Source of the DNA: Marsupella aquatica | Taxonomy: Eukaryota; Marchantiophyta | DNA: 64,000 nucleotides | Reading direction: 5' to 3' | Assembly: GCA_973895155.1 (NCBI GenBank) | Contig: OZ316899.1 | Span: 2,666,001 to 2,730,000, forward strand | Shown here: positions 1 to 11,900 of the stretch, one piece after another | How the letters are laid out: every line of letters starts with the position of its first letter | Position numbering within the stretch: the first letter of the stretch is position 1 | The notes under the pieces: model-generated | What the model was told of the DNA's origin: nothing | Seen by the model: only the letters and a program-made list of their open reading frames with translations | Database searches by the model: none | Made by a program: the position numbers and the translations under genes

Positions 1-1022
1 TAACACTCGAAGCCTAGTCACATAACAAGTAGTAAAGGACACTCATCCCAAAGTTGTAAATGTATAACACTTGAAGCCTAGTCACATAACAAGTAGTAAA
101 AAATGCATTGTTATGGTTGCAAATCTATTCATATAATAAGTTATAAAAATTGTAAACTTATAACCTCAATTATAGTTATATAACAAGTCATAAAAGTATA
201 TGAAAGTTGTATAGTTATTACTTCAATTCTAGATTTATACCAAGTACTAAATCAATACAACCTCAAATCTAGTTGTATGTCAAGACTTGTAACAAGTACT
301 AAAGTATAGTTACAACCTCACATATAGTTGTATAATAAGTGGTAAAGGTTATAATGTTATGGTTTCAATTCCAGTCATAAAACAAGTACCAAAGGTTCAA
401 AAAGATGATTGTTATTATTTGAAATCTAGTCATATAACAAGTCATAAAAGTTTTACTGTTACGACTTCAATTTTAGTCATATAATAAGTAATGAAGGTGC
501 TAAACAATGCATCTTTACAACCCCAAATCAAGTCATATAATGTCGTCATACAGTTTGTATATAGGTACTACTGTAACTTTAGTCATAAGAGAAGTTCTAA
601 AGGTGCTTCCCATGTTTTTGGAAAAGTTACATTGACCAAGTTGATAGTGGAGTCACATGTTACTTTCCAATGTTCCTGGAAAAGGTACATTGACCATGTG
701 ACATCTTACCCCAATGTTTTTGGAAACTGCCACATGTCTAGTTATCATTTGTCAATAAAAGTCACAATAATAGTTGTTTTGGACAATACCTAAATAACTA
801 TTTATTCTTGAGTTGTTTAGGACTGTTAGGCTTGAAACCGACGGTGATGTAAACTACTCAAACATTTTGAGTTATTGTCATAAACCACTCTATGCTCAAA
901 GCAACTACTTGTCTAAAGCGACTGACATTAGTGCACTCAAACCTTTTAGTTGTAAATTGTTTGTTAATACTCTAAAACAAGTTAATCATGTAGTGATAAA
1001 ATCCCAGTTTCCTTCTAGTGCA
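1..1022 (+). repeat. LTR (right part) of a gypsy-type element, copy 1
   Basis: The first 480 bases are degenerate tandem copies of a roughly 60-base unit around 'agtcatataacaagta(c)taaa'. Positions 770-1022 match 53281-53536 closely, including the block 'gactgacattagtgcactc'. Both copies end in 'cttctagtgca', and the sequences diverge immediately afterwards. In copy 2 this border is followed by gag, so the shared block is the right part of an LTR ending in CA. Here no gag follows, so this is a 3' LTR or a solo LTR. The left end lies outside the window. Short ORFs at 491-793 and 813-1031 are not genes. Confidence 0.75.
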
Positions 1023-1243
1023 AAGTCTTGAAATATTGAGTAAAAACATGAGAGTAACCTCCCAATAGATTCCGAGACTATCGTGCTGGCAAAAGATTGA
1101 CTACCATTTCTACCATCACTGCATCAACTGGTCGTGACTGTCAACATTGAACTCCACCAAATGAGGTTGGTAATCTACTCAGGACTACTAGGTTCTCCAG
1201 GATCAAACGGTCCATGCGTTAATCTCCAGGATCAGTTGATCAG
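1023..1243. other. Unassigned non-coding stretch
   Basis: Sequence between the LTR border and the small acidic ORF of MULE-1. I see no gene, and the MULE-1 left terminus is not identifiable here. Confidence 0.4.
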
Positions 1244-1681
1244 TTAATCTTCCCACCAGCTTGGCTTGTACGTGTCCGAATCATCGTTGGAATCGCTAGA
1301 ACCAACGCCCCAACGAAACCCACCCCGACTGCAAGAGGAGTCGTCGTTGGACCCCGACTCGTCGTGGGTCCCTGCATCATTGTTTGTATCCTCGCCTTCA
1401 CTTGAAGAACTTTTTCCATGTCTAGGTGATGGGTTTGACAAAGATAAGCCCGCCTTCGACACCCGACATTTCTGCACGACGGGTTGAACTTCTGCTTTAG
1501 CCTAAGGAGCACCATCTGGTGCGGATACAACCCGGGTTTTCGCAATTACTTTCCCCTTTGCTGAGATCGGGACATTCGAATGAGAAGGAGGCTTCACGAG
1601 AGACTTCTCCTCAGTGCCCTCTCCATCGCTACCGCTTCAAAATGTAACCTGCGCCTTCCCCTTAGCTCGTGGTGGAGCCAT
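1244..1681 (-). pseudogene. Small basic/acidic-tail ORF of MULE-1, with two in-frame stops
   Basis: Reading from the ATG at 1681, one frame runs 146 codons to a TAA at 1244, interrupted by TGA (1637-1639) and TAG (1502-1504). The N-terminus is basic and proline-rich. The C-terminal half is Ser/Asp-rich and ends with DSDTYKPSWWED. A small ORF in MULE-2 (38948-39376) has the same layout and ends with SDAYKATSP after an acidic run, so this looks like a conserved accessory gene of the family. It is transcribed away from the transposase, with two palindromes in the gap. I recognise no domain. The acidic tail could be a protein-interaction or activation segment, which is inference. Confidence 0.45.
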
Positions 1682-2328
1682 GGAAACTTAAACAAACGAC
1701 TCTGAACGATCAAGATTGAACAAAAGTTTCTCGTATGAAACCGGACGCGGGAGCGCAAAAAATGTTTCTGAGAACAAAGAACTTCAAATGGTGAGAGACA
1801 GACTCGCCGACCAGGTTTTGAGGACAGAGGTGAGAACGTTCGGATTTCCGTGGACGTCTCAAATGTAATGGTTTCCGATCGTGCAATTGACGTCCGAGAT
1901 GCGTCGATTGTGAAAACTTAAATGCACACGTGCGTACTTGGACCGAGTCACGGATTTTCTGCCCGTTGTTAGAGGTATAACGTACGAGCTTTGATGATAG
2001 CGCCGAGCGCTATTATTACGATCTGAGTTTTCCCTGTCCTCCTTGCCATGCGGTACTATATTTGGTCGAGAGTCATGCTTCCATTGTCAAGTTGTTCCCC
2101 GTTCACAAAAGTAGCGCCCGACGCTATTAAACTCCCCGACAATTAAGCTGGTTCAATACAGCCGTTGAATAACGACAAAATTCAATTGATTTACATCGTC
2201 CAAACCATTAACGTAACTTTCTTTGTCATTATTCAACGTTCGTTTATACTGTCGTTATTAACCTCGTACATCAAACAAGCCTTAAACCGATTGGGGAAGT
2301 GAGACATCGATTATTATCTTCCGCTGAA
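1682..2328. promoter_or_regulatory. Divergent intergenic region of MULE-1
   Basis: Lies between the leftward small ORF and the rightward transposase, so it should hold both promoters. It contains two copies of the element's palindrome at 1997-2013 and 2112-2126. MULE-2 also places two palindromes in its own divergent promoter region (44232 and 44325). Confidence 0.45.
1997..2126. repeat. MULE-1 palindromes 1 and 2
   Basis: Two interrupted palindromes: ATAGCGC-cga-GCGCTAT at 1997-2013 and TAGCG-cccga-CGCTA at 2112-2126. Both are upstream of the transposase start. They belong to the TAGCGCC-n-GGCGCTA family found only in non-coding parts of this element. Confidence 0.8.
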
Positions 2329-5300
2329 ATGGGACGATCGATCGTAGTGAGACGCAAGGACACACGGGATGTCATCACGGTTATCGTATCCCCTGAATCT
2401 CAGTCAAGGAGAGTTTCGGATGAATACTTGGGGTTGAGATTTGATGTTTCCAAAGAGTGTATTCTCTCTGTGTCCCTCCTCCCTAAGGATTCAAAGGCAA
2501 ATACCATCTTCTATGATGTCATTGATGGACTCAGGTTTTGGACGATGTATCCGGAGAAAGTATACGAGGTCTTTGTTTTGGAAGATTCTAAAGCATCGGA
2601 AGATCTATGTCCTGTTCCCGGTGGTGTTGATGTTGTCAATCTGTCTAAAACTTCGGAAGACGACGGGAAGAATTTGCCCCTTTCCTTTGATGTCCCGAAA
2701 AGGATCTCAGTGGATCCCTTGGTGGTGAAGATGGAGGTTCAAGATGTCCCAATTGTATATCGGCAAAGTGTGATGGATACTATCCTAAAATCGAAGGGAC
2801 ATAGCGAGTTATCTCGTTTCATCAGGGAGAAGGATTTCACGCATCAGATAGTTCCCAGCCTCCCGATGACATACAATGGGAATGTTGTGTTTGAGTTGCC
2901 TCCAGTTGATTGCGTGAATTCGAAAGGGGAACGACTGAAGGACATGGACCGCGGGAAGGATTGCTATTACTGGACGCGCATTGTCAAGACATCTTTGAAT
3001 GTTTTACCAAAGAAGATGTGGGATTTTGGAAAGGTTCAGTGTACCGGTTCTCTTGAATGTCGGAACAATTCTTGCCAATTCTGAAGAGACAAAAAGACTA
3101 GGAACAACCAAGTCTGGGCGAGATCACCAAAACTATCAGGAACCTTTCGAGTTGGAGAACTCATACCGCAAGGTGGTATTGTCTGTCACCACTATTCTGA
3201 ACCTCCGATGTGTACAAGATCGTGTCCGGCCATGATGTTCTATATGTATCCTTCGGCCAAAGTGGATTCAACTCATTTGGCGTATATGTCCTGGCTGGCT
3301 GTGCACATGGAATTTCACAACCATCCCAGTCGTCAAGTGTGGTCGAGAGAGGCTGAAAAGGTTGCTAAGACTCACCTCGCAAAGGAGTTCTAGGCTAATC
3401 CACGAGCTACGCCTGCTGGGATAAAGAATGCGGCTACAGACTCTCTAACCAATGCCCTCTGTGAGGAATCCATGGAGGAAATGTCTTCGGAAGAGGAGAA
3501 GGAGATCTGGGAGTCCCTCATGGTTGTTGCTACCCCACAAAAGTTTGCTTTTGTTTTGCGAAGTGTGAGACAAGACCAGAAAGGCAAAGGTGAGCTTGAA
3601 TATTTGGTGCGGATGCAAAAGTGTGTGAGACTTCCCTTTCTTCATAGGTATTTGCTTCCAGGCCAAGGATGTCGAGACGAAAGTGCTCACATCTTCAAGA
3701 TGACTGTGAAAGGCGAAGGATCTGGGATCGACCTTCTCCGGAAAATGCAGACCGGTGGTTCATTAGAAGGGTCATGGGTGAGTTTCGACGTCATGCATAG
3801 AATTACATCGGACTGGCTAACTTTTAGTGTTCATGTATATGATCATCACTATCGGGCGCTTTGTACAATTTTCACTTGTGAATTAAAGGCTGAAGACACC
3901 AAGTCCTTAGAGAGAGTGTGGCGATTGATGATAGAAGTTGCGAGTGAAAATGGCCTAGAGAACATTCAAATTCGAGGATTCATGGCGGACAATGCCCAGG
4001 CTGGATGGAATGCGGTGCAAAATGTTTTCTTCAATGGGGTACCTGATCCTTACCGAGAGCGATCAGATGCGTTTCATTTTTATCAGTCATTTCGTCAGCA
4101 TTCTCGCAAAGGTGTTCCAGAAGGAAAACTCGAAGAACACAAGAAGATGTGGGACGGTCTTCGTAACGCAAAAACATTTTTGGACGCATATCATATGTCA
4201 AGAGAGATCGACGATTGGTGGAGAGCTGGAAATTGCCATCAGGGGAAGCTTTGAATGTTGCAAGGGTGGCTCTCATGGTGGGTCGTCCGTTGGAGACAAT
4301 GGGGAAACTTCATTAGGCTGGTAAGGATTTTCTTAGATTCATGATAGTCCGTTACCATTGATTTGTAATAGCGCTCGACGCTAATATGGAAAATGATTAT
4401 TCTGACTCCAATTCCTTGTTACAGTATAGTAGCGCCAAGCGCTAGTATGAACAAGCACACTTTTGCAACTATGAACATGGCAGTGATGTAAGAGATTTGA
4501 TAGCGCCAGGCGCTACTTATATATTAGAGAGTCCATATTGCATAAATACAAACTACATTTGTCGTGAATTACTGTAGTTACTAAATTTTGTTTCCGATGA
4601 CAGAGCAAGAGTGCCGAGGAGGCAGGTATGATTCCGAATTGTACTGGTTCGGAATCGGTCCATGCAGGCATGAAGGCGTGGCAAATGAAGAAGCGGGTTG
4701 GCCTCATGGAGGGGTGCAAAACTGACCAAAACCGAGCCATATGTCAGATAGCAGCATATACTGCATACGGTCGAGGATTACATTGGGGAACTGGACCCAC
4801 TATCTTTGAGCTGGCTTTTTTATCTGACGACATGACAGGGTCTCCACGTCTATTTGAAGAAGCAACCAATCTCCTTCTTTCCAACGCAGCTGAATTTGAT
4901 TTGGAAAGAACTGTTCCATTGAATGGAGACTTCATAACTCGATCGGTGAAGCGAAAAGGTAATGCAAGTGGGAATGTCTCGGCACAAGACTCTCACAGGC
5001 ATGATACTATCCTTGTGACTTCACCAAATACAAGGGGTTTGAAGAGAAGAAACCTCCATTCCACAGACTTTGAGAAGATGTCTTCCACACCTTCTGCTGG
5101 TGGAAGTGGCGTTGTTAATTTGTCTCAAACTGAGAGTGAAGATTCTGAGGAGGTCGTCATCCTTGAGACACCCTCACGTCGGACGACAAGATCTTCTGTT
5201 CCTCCCGTAGGACATCAAGCTGAGGCCGCGCCTGAGGAATCTCTTCTCCCAATGGAAACTGACATAGCTCCAGGTCTCTGGCAGCTCCGACAAACTGCAA

Positions 5301-6123
5301 AACGCGGTGCTGGTCCAGCTTGTAATGGGACCCTCGGTTGGAGAGGAAGCCGCGATGAATGTCAAAATCGAGTAAAGAAGGTTGGGTTTCCAAATCCAAA
5401 AGGAGTTGTTGCAATATCTGTAAGAGGATGTAGACTTTTTAGAGGAGAACCTCATCCGGACCAGATATGGTTTTGCCCAAACAACAAATGTCACAAAAGT
5501 CGGCCAAGAAGAGGTGTTTCAAACATTCCCAATATACCATCCGTTCTTCCCATTGCGAGAGGGACCAATCTCCAGGAGGGCGAGATCCAATTCTTGAGAG
5601 AACAAGGTCTACTTGGTACAGGAGAGGTAAGGGAAGGTCAGGAGCCATCCCCGTCTGAGTTACGCATCGATGTGAATTTGTTCCAAGAGAGGATCAATTT
5701 AGCGGACCCAATTTTCAAATGTGGCTCTAGGAATGGAAGGAAGTGCTTGCAGAGAGTGAATCTAACTCAAACACATTACAAGAAGATCGAAGCATCCGAA
5801 ACAGAAGTAATGAGGCTCGTATGCGAGAGAGATGTCACGAGTGGGAATGCGTGGGGGAAGCAGTATTGTATCAGAACACATGAACATGAGAGGAATGCTG
5901 CCTCTTATTGGGTGCAGATTTGTTGTTTCCCTTGCTGTTCATGTGAGGATTTCTATCGGAGGCACATTTATAGGAAACCTTACATGCCTTGCAAACATCT
6001 ATATTGGGTATTCAGGACAGTGTTAAAGTTGAGTCTTCACGATTCGACACTATCTAGTCAACCAGTTCTGACATTGGGCGAAGTCCGTTACCTGCTTGAT
6101 CGACAAAATGGAACGGACATGTA
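2329..6123 (+). pseudogene. MULE-1 transposase (MULE superfamily, SWIM zinc finger), decayed
   Basis: Two exons, 2329-4320 and 4604-6123, with a GT-AG intron that joins in phase 0. The ATG at 2329 is chosen because it matches the MULE-2 N-terminus; the longer frame begins with GTG. Order: N-terminal region, Cys/His-rich segment (about 3040-3330), DDE catalytic core and C-terminal SWIM finger. Likely catalytic residues are D in SFDVMHR (near 3790), D in FMADNAQAG (near 3985) and E in GSESVHAGMK (exon 2, near 4650). The SWIM finger reads CSCEDFY...MPCKH near 5940-6000. The frame is broken by a stop and shift after 3084, a TAG at 3391-3393 and a TGA at 4252-4254. MULE-2 has no stop at the last position. 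Such proteins bind terminal repeats and cut and paste the element. Confidence 0.85.
4369..4515. repeat. MULE-1 palindromes 3-5, inside the transposase intron
   Basis: Three copies within 150 bases of the 283-base intron: TAGCG-ctcga-CGCTA (4369-4383), TAGCGC-caa-GCGCTA (4430-4444) and TAGCGCC-a-GGCGCTA (4501-4515). None occurs in the adjoining exons. Confidence 0.85.
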
Positions 6124-6223
6124 GTCAATTTGGTGCCGTTCAACAGCTTTAAGTGGCATTTGTCTTTTCTAACGGGCAGAAGATGTACCCGTTTCTTATC
6201 TAGAAAAATGTGTTGTCTGTTGG

Positions 6224-6238
6224 TAGCGCCTGGCGCTA
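6224..6238. repeat. MULE-1 palindrome 6, in the 3' UTR
   Basis: TAGCGCC-t-GGCGCTA, a perfect 7+1+7 palindrome about 100 bases after the transposase stop. Confidence 0.85.
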
Positions 6239-6570
6239 GCCAAAGTTTGAAACACATAGCAAATATATTGACTATTAAATAAAGCGTGTCTTCTTATAAT
6301 GACCTTTATATTGCCCGTTTATTATCATTGAATGGTGGGCCCCATTATGTTAGCATTTCAGAGAGCGCTTATATGGTTGTTATTTTTTAACATCGAGCCA
6401 TTTTTTTGAACTTTGAATAACCTATAAAACTCATACAAGTAAATAGTTTCTCGTATGAGTAAACAGATTTTTTGCTATGAGTCATTGAAAGCCTCATATG
6501 AGTAAATTTTTGCTCGTACGAGCAAAAAATTTGCTCGTAACAGCAAATCTATTTACTATTTGCTGTCACG
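6239..6570. other. AT-rich 3' region of MULE-1 up to the CACTA junction
   Basis: Contains several 'ctcgta(t/c)gag' motifs, including the palindrome TTTTTGCTCG-TACGAGCAAAAA near 6506-6530. No gene. The MULE-1 right end and the truncation point of the outer CACTA lie somewhere here, but no repeat or target duplication marks them. Confidence 0.4.
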
Positions 6571-6857
6571 GTGGTTATACCCTGTTGCCCACACCTATTA
6601 CCTAGAGAACCATGTACAGGTTGCACCATGGCTCAGGTACATGATAACTACATCATTTTGTTTATGGCTGTCTCAGTGTTCAGTAATGTAGTTCTAAATG
6701 CATTTTCACAATATGACAGTATTTCTTTTATGATATCTAACATTGTTCTTTGCTTGCTTGGAAGGTTGTATGAGTCAGAAGAGGAGAAGCAAAGGATAGA
6801 AAGGGAAGATGTTGTAAGACAGAATAATGCAGAACAACAACAAGGCAGAGTCAAGCA

Positions 6858-7688
6858 ATGGCCTGTCCTACTGAATTTGCTTCCATTCCTTTTGGAGTGT
6901 GGTTGAGGGATACAATACACAAGGCTAACCTGGATGACAATGAGGACAAGTCATTGTTGACTGCAATTTCTTTTCCACCAAGCCAGAAGGCTTTGTCTTA
7001 CAATTCAATGAAGGCTTTTGGGAACCATTACAGAGTGATGCGCTGCAAAGATAGGAATGGTGAATGGTGTGAGATGTCCACTCTTAGGGACACTGATTGT
7101 CAAGGATATGCTACATTCAATTCAGGGGTGGCCACAACTTTCCATGAGCAGATCAGGGAAGAAACTAGGGTGAATTTGGCCAAGCTTACATATGTGGGGG
7201 TTCTAACACAGATACTTGTGCTTGACTATGAACCTCTGTTACATTCTGAACCAGCCATAATCTTGAAGGCAAAGTGGGTGTGGTCTAAGTGGGGAGAGGA
7301 GAGGTCTAATCCATCAATGAAACATGATGAGACTGGCCTATGGCTTGCTAATTTTAATATGCCTTATCCCTCAGCTGAGAAATTAGATTATGTCTTGCCC
7401 AGTCAGATTGAGCAGGTTTTCTTCTACCCAAACACAGCCAGGGCCTCTTGGAGACATGTTCTCCATAAGGAAGGGAGGTCTCGACAAGTTGTTGAGGGTA
7501 TAAATGACCTTGAGTTTAATGATCTTGTGGATCGTCATGAGGCTGTTGAGGCTGAGCTTGTTGCAGCAGCTAACAGACGAGTGTCCTTGGATGAAGGAGA
7601 AATTCTAGTTTTTCAGGAGATGGTAGTGTTGACAAGAAGTGATAGTGATGATGTCTGGGAAGACGAAGAAGATTCAGATGAAGAGTGA
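6858..7688 (+). pseudogene. Outer CACTA TNP2, C-terminal domain only (DUF4216-like)
   Basis: The frame encodes about 276 residues matching the C-terminal part of plant CACTA TNP2 transposases, the DUF4216-like segment. Visible features are the GNHYRV motif, the YVG.LT.I..L.Y block, W.KWG, and LPSQIEQVFFYPN followed by W.HVLHKEGRSR. It ends in an acidic tail. The corresponding part of the inner CACTA (22164-22787) aligns along its length. The upstream stretch 6770-6906 may be a preceding exon in another frame. The catalytic transposase_21 part and DUF4218 are absent, so no functional transposase can be made from this copy. Confidence 0.75.
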
Positions 7689-7763
7689 GAATGTGCCTCT
7701 TGGGGCAGGAAGTACTGATTGCTCTTTGGTGATAGTGTTTTTTTTATGCAGTTTTGAATTGAA

Positions 7764-8613
7764 ATGCATGATCGGTCTGGGGTGAAAGGTTCTGAGAATG
7801 CCTATGAGGCACAGAGGAATAGGAACATAGCAGCCAACAAAGCTATACTTGACCGGTTTGTAGGAACTGTTGCAAGTGATTTAAAGTATGTACTCTATCC
7901 CTATATAGTTTTGAATTCATGCCTTGACTTTATTACTAATGGTTCACACTCATGACATTGTCAGGGTGATTGTAGTTTACAGGGAGAGGCAAGGCGCAAG
8001 CGTCTATCTAAGTTGTCAAAGAAGACTGAATAGAATCAGCCGTCTGTAGCAAAGCGTAGGAGTTCACGATTACTTGGCAGGCACTTGGAGAAAATCATGG
8101 AGAGTGACAACAGTGGGAGTGATGGGTCTGAATAGTCAGCTGACACAAACTATGGGGCAGGTTTAAGTGATGGCGTTGAATCAGATGGTGTTGAAGAGCC
8201 ACGTAAGGTAGGAGAAGACTCACTGTCATTTTTACTTCAATTGAAGCTAATTGCATTAATTGTCCAATTTCTGTATATCTTGATTTGGTGCTAGTGTTAC
8301 TAATTACTTGAATGTGCACAGTGTCATCCACAGGCTCCCCGACAGTCAAGAGCTAAATATTATGTGGATCCTAGGACAAAGGAAGTGAGTTTATGTAAGT
8401 AATTATTCATTACCTCATTTGCCATGAGCTTGTTTTTGACTTGCCAAGTGATTCCCGAGTTCAGAGATTCTCACAATTGCAGATTGACTGTCACTAGTTA
8501 CATTAATATTTGACTTGCTAACAGGATCTCTTTGGTTGGTTGTGGTAGTTACACCCTTGCCAAGAATCTACTCGTGATCTGGATGATGGAATTGTCATAG
8601 AAAGATCAGAACA
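7764..8613 (+). pseudogene. Outer CACTA TNP1-like gene, 5' exons
   Basis: The first piece (7764-7890) encodes AYEAQRNRNIAANKAILDRF, the YE..R..NI..N...L motif common at the start of plant En/Spm accessory proteins. Later pieces (about 8030-8160 and 8320-8380) encode basic and Ser/Asp-rich sequence separated by probable introns. The last piece ends at the inner CACTA insertion (8613) and continues in frame at 26983. TNP1-type proteins bind subterminal repeats of the element. Exon borders are approximate and one TAG interrupts the acidic stretch near 8134. Confidence 0.55.
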
Positions 8614-8900
8614 CACTAGTAGAAACCGGGGCAATTTAGACCATACCTTATAGGACTAAGCCCACTAAGCCCTTTTTCCATACTTAAAACAACTCATACC
8701 CATTGCACCGGTTTTGTTGAAGACTACAAAAGACTATTAGTGTTTTATGGTTCACTAAAAGACTATGAAAAGTAACCTTGCTACTTTGTGAAGGATGAAT
8801 AGTCTAGCACATCATGGGTAATGACCACTTATGCTGAGGAGGGGTAATTCTATAAAGAGGGTGATAGCAAGGGGCAAAAATCATTAAATGGCCTTATTTT
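8614..8900. repeat. Left TIR and subterminal repeats of the inner CACTA
   Basis: After the terminal CACTAG, short motifs of the type '(a)aagacta' and 'aactcatacc' recur about every 20-30 bases. These are the usual binding sites for CACTA accessory proteins. The matching right-hand set is at 26590-26979. Confidence 0.7.
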
Positions 8901-11900
8901 GTGACCAAAAAGATTTTGGGTTTAATGAAGTGAGGTTCATGGAGGGTGGACTACAGAGGGATGGTCAACATATTCTTGGCCATTACTAAATCCATCTATA
9001 AAAGGCCGAGATGCACAAAGGTAGATTTGTACCGGTCTCAAGGGGGTGTGGGTCAGTAAAGGGGCACGTCCAGCCGAAGAACACTCGATTGAAATAGTGA
9101 CGCAACGGTTTAGGGTAAAGGAACATGGACCGTGAACCCTAACTTGTTTGCTGCCTTGGGAGGATCTTGAGAGCCAGAGCTTGCAAGCGGCGCTCTAAAT
9201 GGATGACCCTGGCATTGCAAACATAGTGTGGCCACAGTCGAGTTGTCCTAAGCACATTAGGGGGTTTATATGTCAAGGCTAGGGGGTGGCTGGGTTTTCA
9301 CTAAAGGGGGTTAAGGGGGGGTTTGATGTGAAGGGTCGGGGGTTGCATGTTAAGGGGATGGGGGTTTAGGGACCATTGGATCGTTGGCATCCATCCCCAC
9401 CATCAAAAAATTGCCCGTTCCCGCGTCCTGTTCCCCCTTCCCGTTGTTGGAATGGCATGTCGTCCCTTCCTTTGGTCCCGATCCTTTGGTTTCCCGATAC
9501 TTTGGTTGCCTGGCGCTAGGGACTTTGTTTTCTGCCTCAATGTTTCCTCGTTCTTTTGTGACAGCTTTGAGGTTGTTTGAGTAGAGTCCATCGTTCACTG
9601 TCAATGTTGTCGCTGCCCGCCCCGTTGCTGTGTGTTCGATTGAAGTTGCTTCGGCAGAGGTGATCGCTCCTGCTGTAGAAGGCATTGAACGAGAGGGAGC
9701 AAGCTTGCTGGTATTGCGGAAGGTGATTGCAACTCTTTGCGAAAGGTGATTAGTGTGGATGTGAAGGGAGGTGATTGCTTTGTTCGATCTATAAGGTGGA
9801 CTGCGAAGCTCACAGAGGTAGTGAAACTTTAGTCGCGGCGCGGACTAAAGTGAAGCTTGGGAGCTTAGAGTGGGCCAACGCCAGCTGAATATAGTGCAGG
9901 AGTTGTGTCGCAAAGGTGAGAGCTTATGGAATTAGGGTTTTGGTAGTGTCCGAGCAGGTTTTGTTTGAGCGTTGGCAACTAGAAGATAAGCTCGGGGTTT
10001 TACAAAGGGTAATGTTGTTGGTGTTGCGGACTTTCCCTCCTGCGTGTCTTCATTTGCAGCTTGTTTGTGGATTGCAACGATTGCACTTACTGTGATTGAC
10101 CACCTTGCATGATCTCCATCCGTGGGCTGGACCCCAAGAAGTAGATTTTGGCGGCTACTTGCAGAAGGGATTGAAGAGATTGGAGTGCTTGCTCTCTTTG
10201 TCCCTCCCCTTGAAATTGTGGGCCTTAAAAAGGTTAGTTGGCTTTGTAGTTTTTCTCCCCTCCGCTATGTCAATGTGCGCATGTCCGCTATGTCAATGCG
10301 CATTTTTTCCCTCCGCTATGTCAGTCGCCGTTTGCCTATAACCGGACTGCTCATTTGATGTCCTCTCGTTTGATGTAATGCTTCCTGTTGCCATTGCTGA
10401 AGGTTTGATGTCCAGATTTCTTGCCAAACAAAAGTCCCCATGTTTGCAGTGTCTATCCTAGTCTCTTGGGCAGTGCTCGGCGTAGTGCCCATGATTCGAT
10501 AGGGAACTGATTCATGAACTGTGACTACTTTTATGCTCTGCCGTGTGAATATGTTGGCATTTGCTGCACTTGGTGTTGACAGTTTTTGTTAAAACTTCAA
10601 TTTAAGTACGTGGGAGACAGACGGGAAGCCGGACGGGGAGGCAGAAGTGCACGGGAGACAGACGGGGAGACAGGAGGTAGCGAGCTATTGATTTGCGCCT
10701 TACATGACACCGCCCAACATTCACCTGCTACAATGACTCATCTTGGTGCGCTTTGAGAATCTCCGTGCTACAAGGTGAGACTCTTTCCTAGTCGTGAACT
10801 TATATATGCCCTCTCATAGTCTCATTTAATATTGAGGAATGACTATATATGCTTTCGTGACATGGCTCATCTGTCCATTTTTTACAGCGTGATTGACGTC
10901 AGCTATGGCTTAGTCCACCTTCTTGTAACAAAGCAGGCGGTGATTGGACCAGACCGTGTAGTTGGAGCTGCCCCTATCCAGCTGAAGGAGCGTCAAGCAC
11001 TCTAAGGCAAGAGTTTCTCCTGCATTGTTACCTGGTTACACGGTTACTCTAAGGCAAGAGTTTCTCCTGCATTGACAACTTTCCCATGTCACCTTCAATC
11101 AGTTTTCCTTTGCACCTTGGCTTGATCATTTCAAAAAACCTGTCACATTGAGCACAAAATCTATCGCCTTTCAGCCTTTTAGCTTTTCTTCGGACTGTCA
11201 CATAGCGAGTCGGTCGTGCTACCGGAAGTACTACCACTTTTACTATACGGTTCATCTCAGTGCCTTTTATGGAATGCTTTCTTGTTCTTCTACTCGGCAT
11301 GGCATCATCCTGATTGCCCGTCGTTGTGACCAGCAACGGAAAGCGTAGACTCGCATTTGGATTCAGAGTCTAATCCAGAGTGGAAGGCTCTGAGCAAACC
11401 ATAATAGGAAGCCTGCCTGATTCTCTAGCCGATCCGACAGAGAGCCATCCTTGCAGAACCTGTTTGAGTGTGTTCCCAGTGTTCTAGTGTTCAGCTTTCG
11501 AGTGGGTTTTGTTATGATTTGATTTGGTGATTGTTTTGGAGTTGTAGCCGTGGTCAAACGCATGTCTATTAAAAACAAATTCATGGAGCTCAGGTTGTTG
11601 TTGTATATAAAGCGCAGCAAGGTCCAGAACTGCCTGCAGTCCCAGCAAATCATACATGCTAAATCACAGGATAGGAGATCAAGAAGTTTTCACAGTTTCT
11701 CATTTTTGTAGAATCTGAGATGTTGTTGGCCCAAGAGATGAGTTTCCCTTAAGAGTCAGGGATGTCAGCAGTGTGGGCCATGTAATACAGTTGAGAATGA
11801 TGGCAAGTATAATTTGTTAATGGGTCCAATGCCATGTTTGTGAGCTATTGAGTTGGATAGGAGAAAAAAACCAAAACATTGTCGCAACTGCTTCCAGAAC

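Larger units (their letters stand above)
1100..6560. mobile_element. MULE-1, degraded Mutator-like element (borders approximate)
   Basis: Defined by a MULE-type transposase gene, a divergent small acidic ORF and six private interrupted palindromes. The transposase is clearly related along its whole length, including the single intron position, to the one in MULE-2 (40263-44052). I could not find a convincing terminal inverted repeat or target duplication. On the right the element abuts a truncated CACTA element around 6.5 kb. The coding region has several stops and at least one frameshift, so this copy is dead. Confidence 0.6.

Noticed and set aside
9262-9365. G-quadruplex candidate
   Set aside because: G-runs are present, but the loops are long and uneven and no function is suggested by the context.
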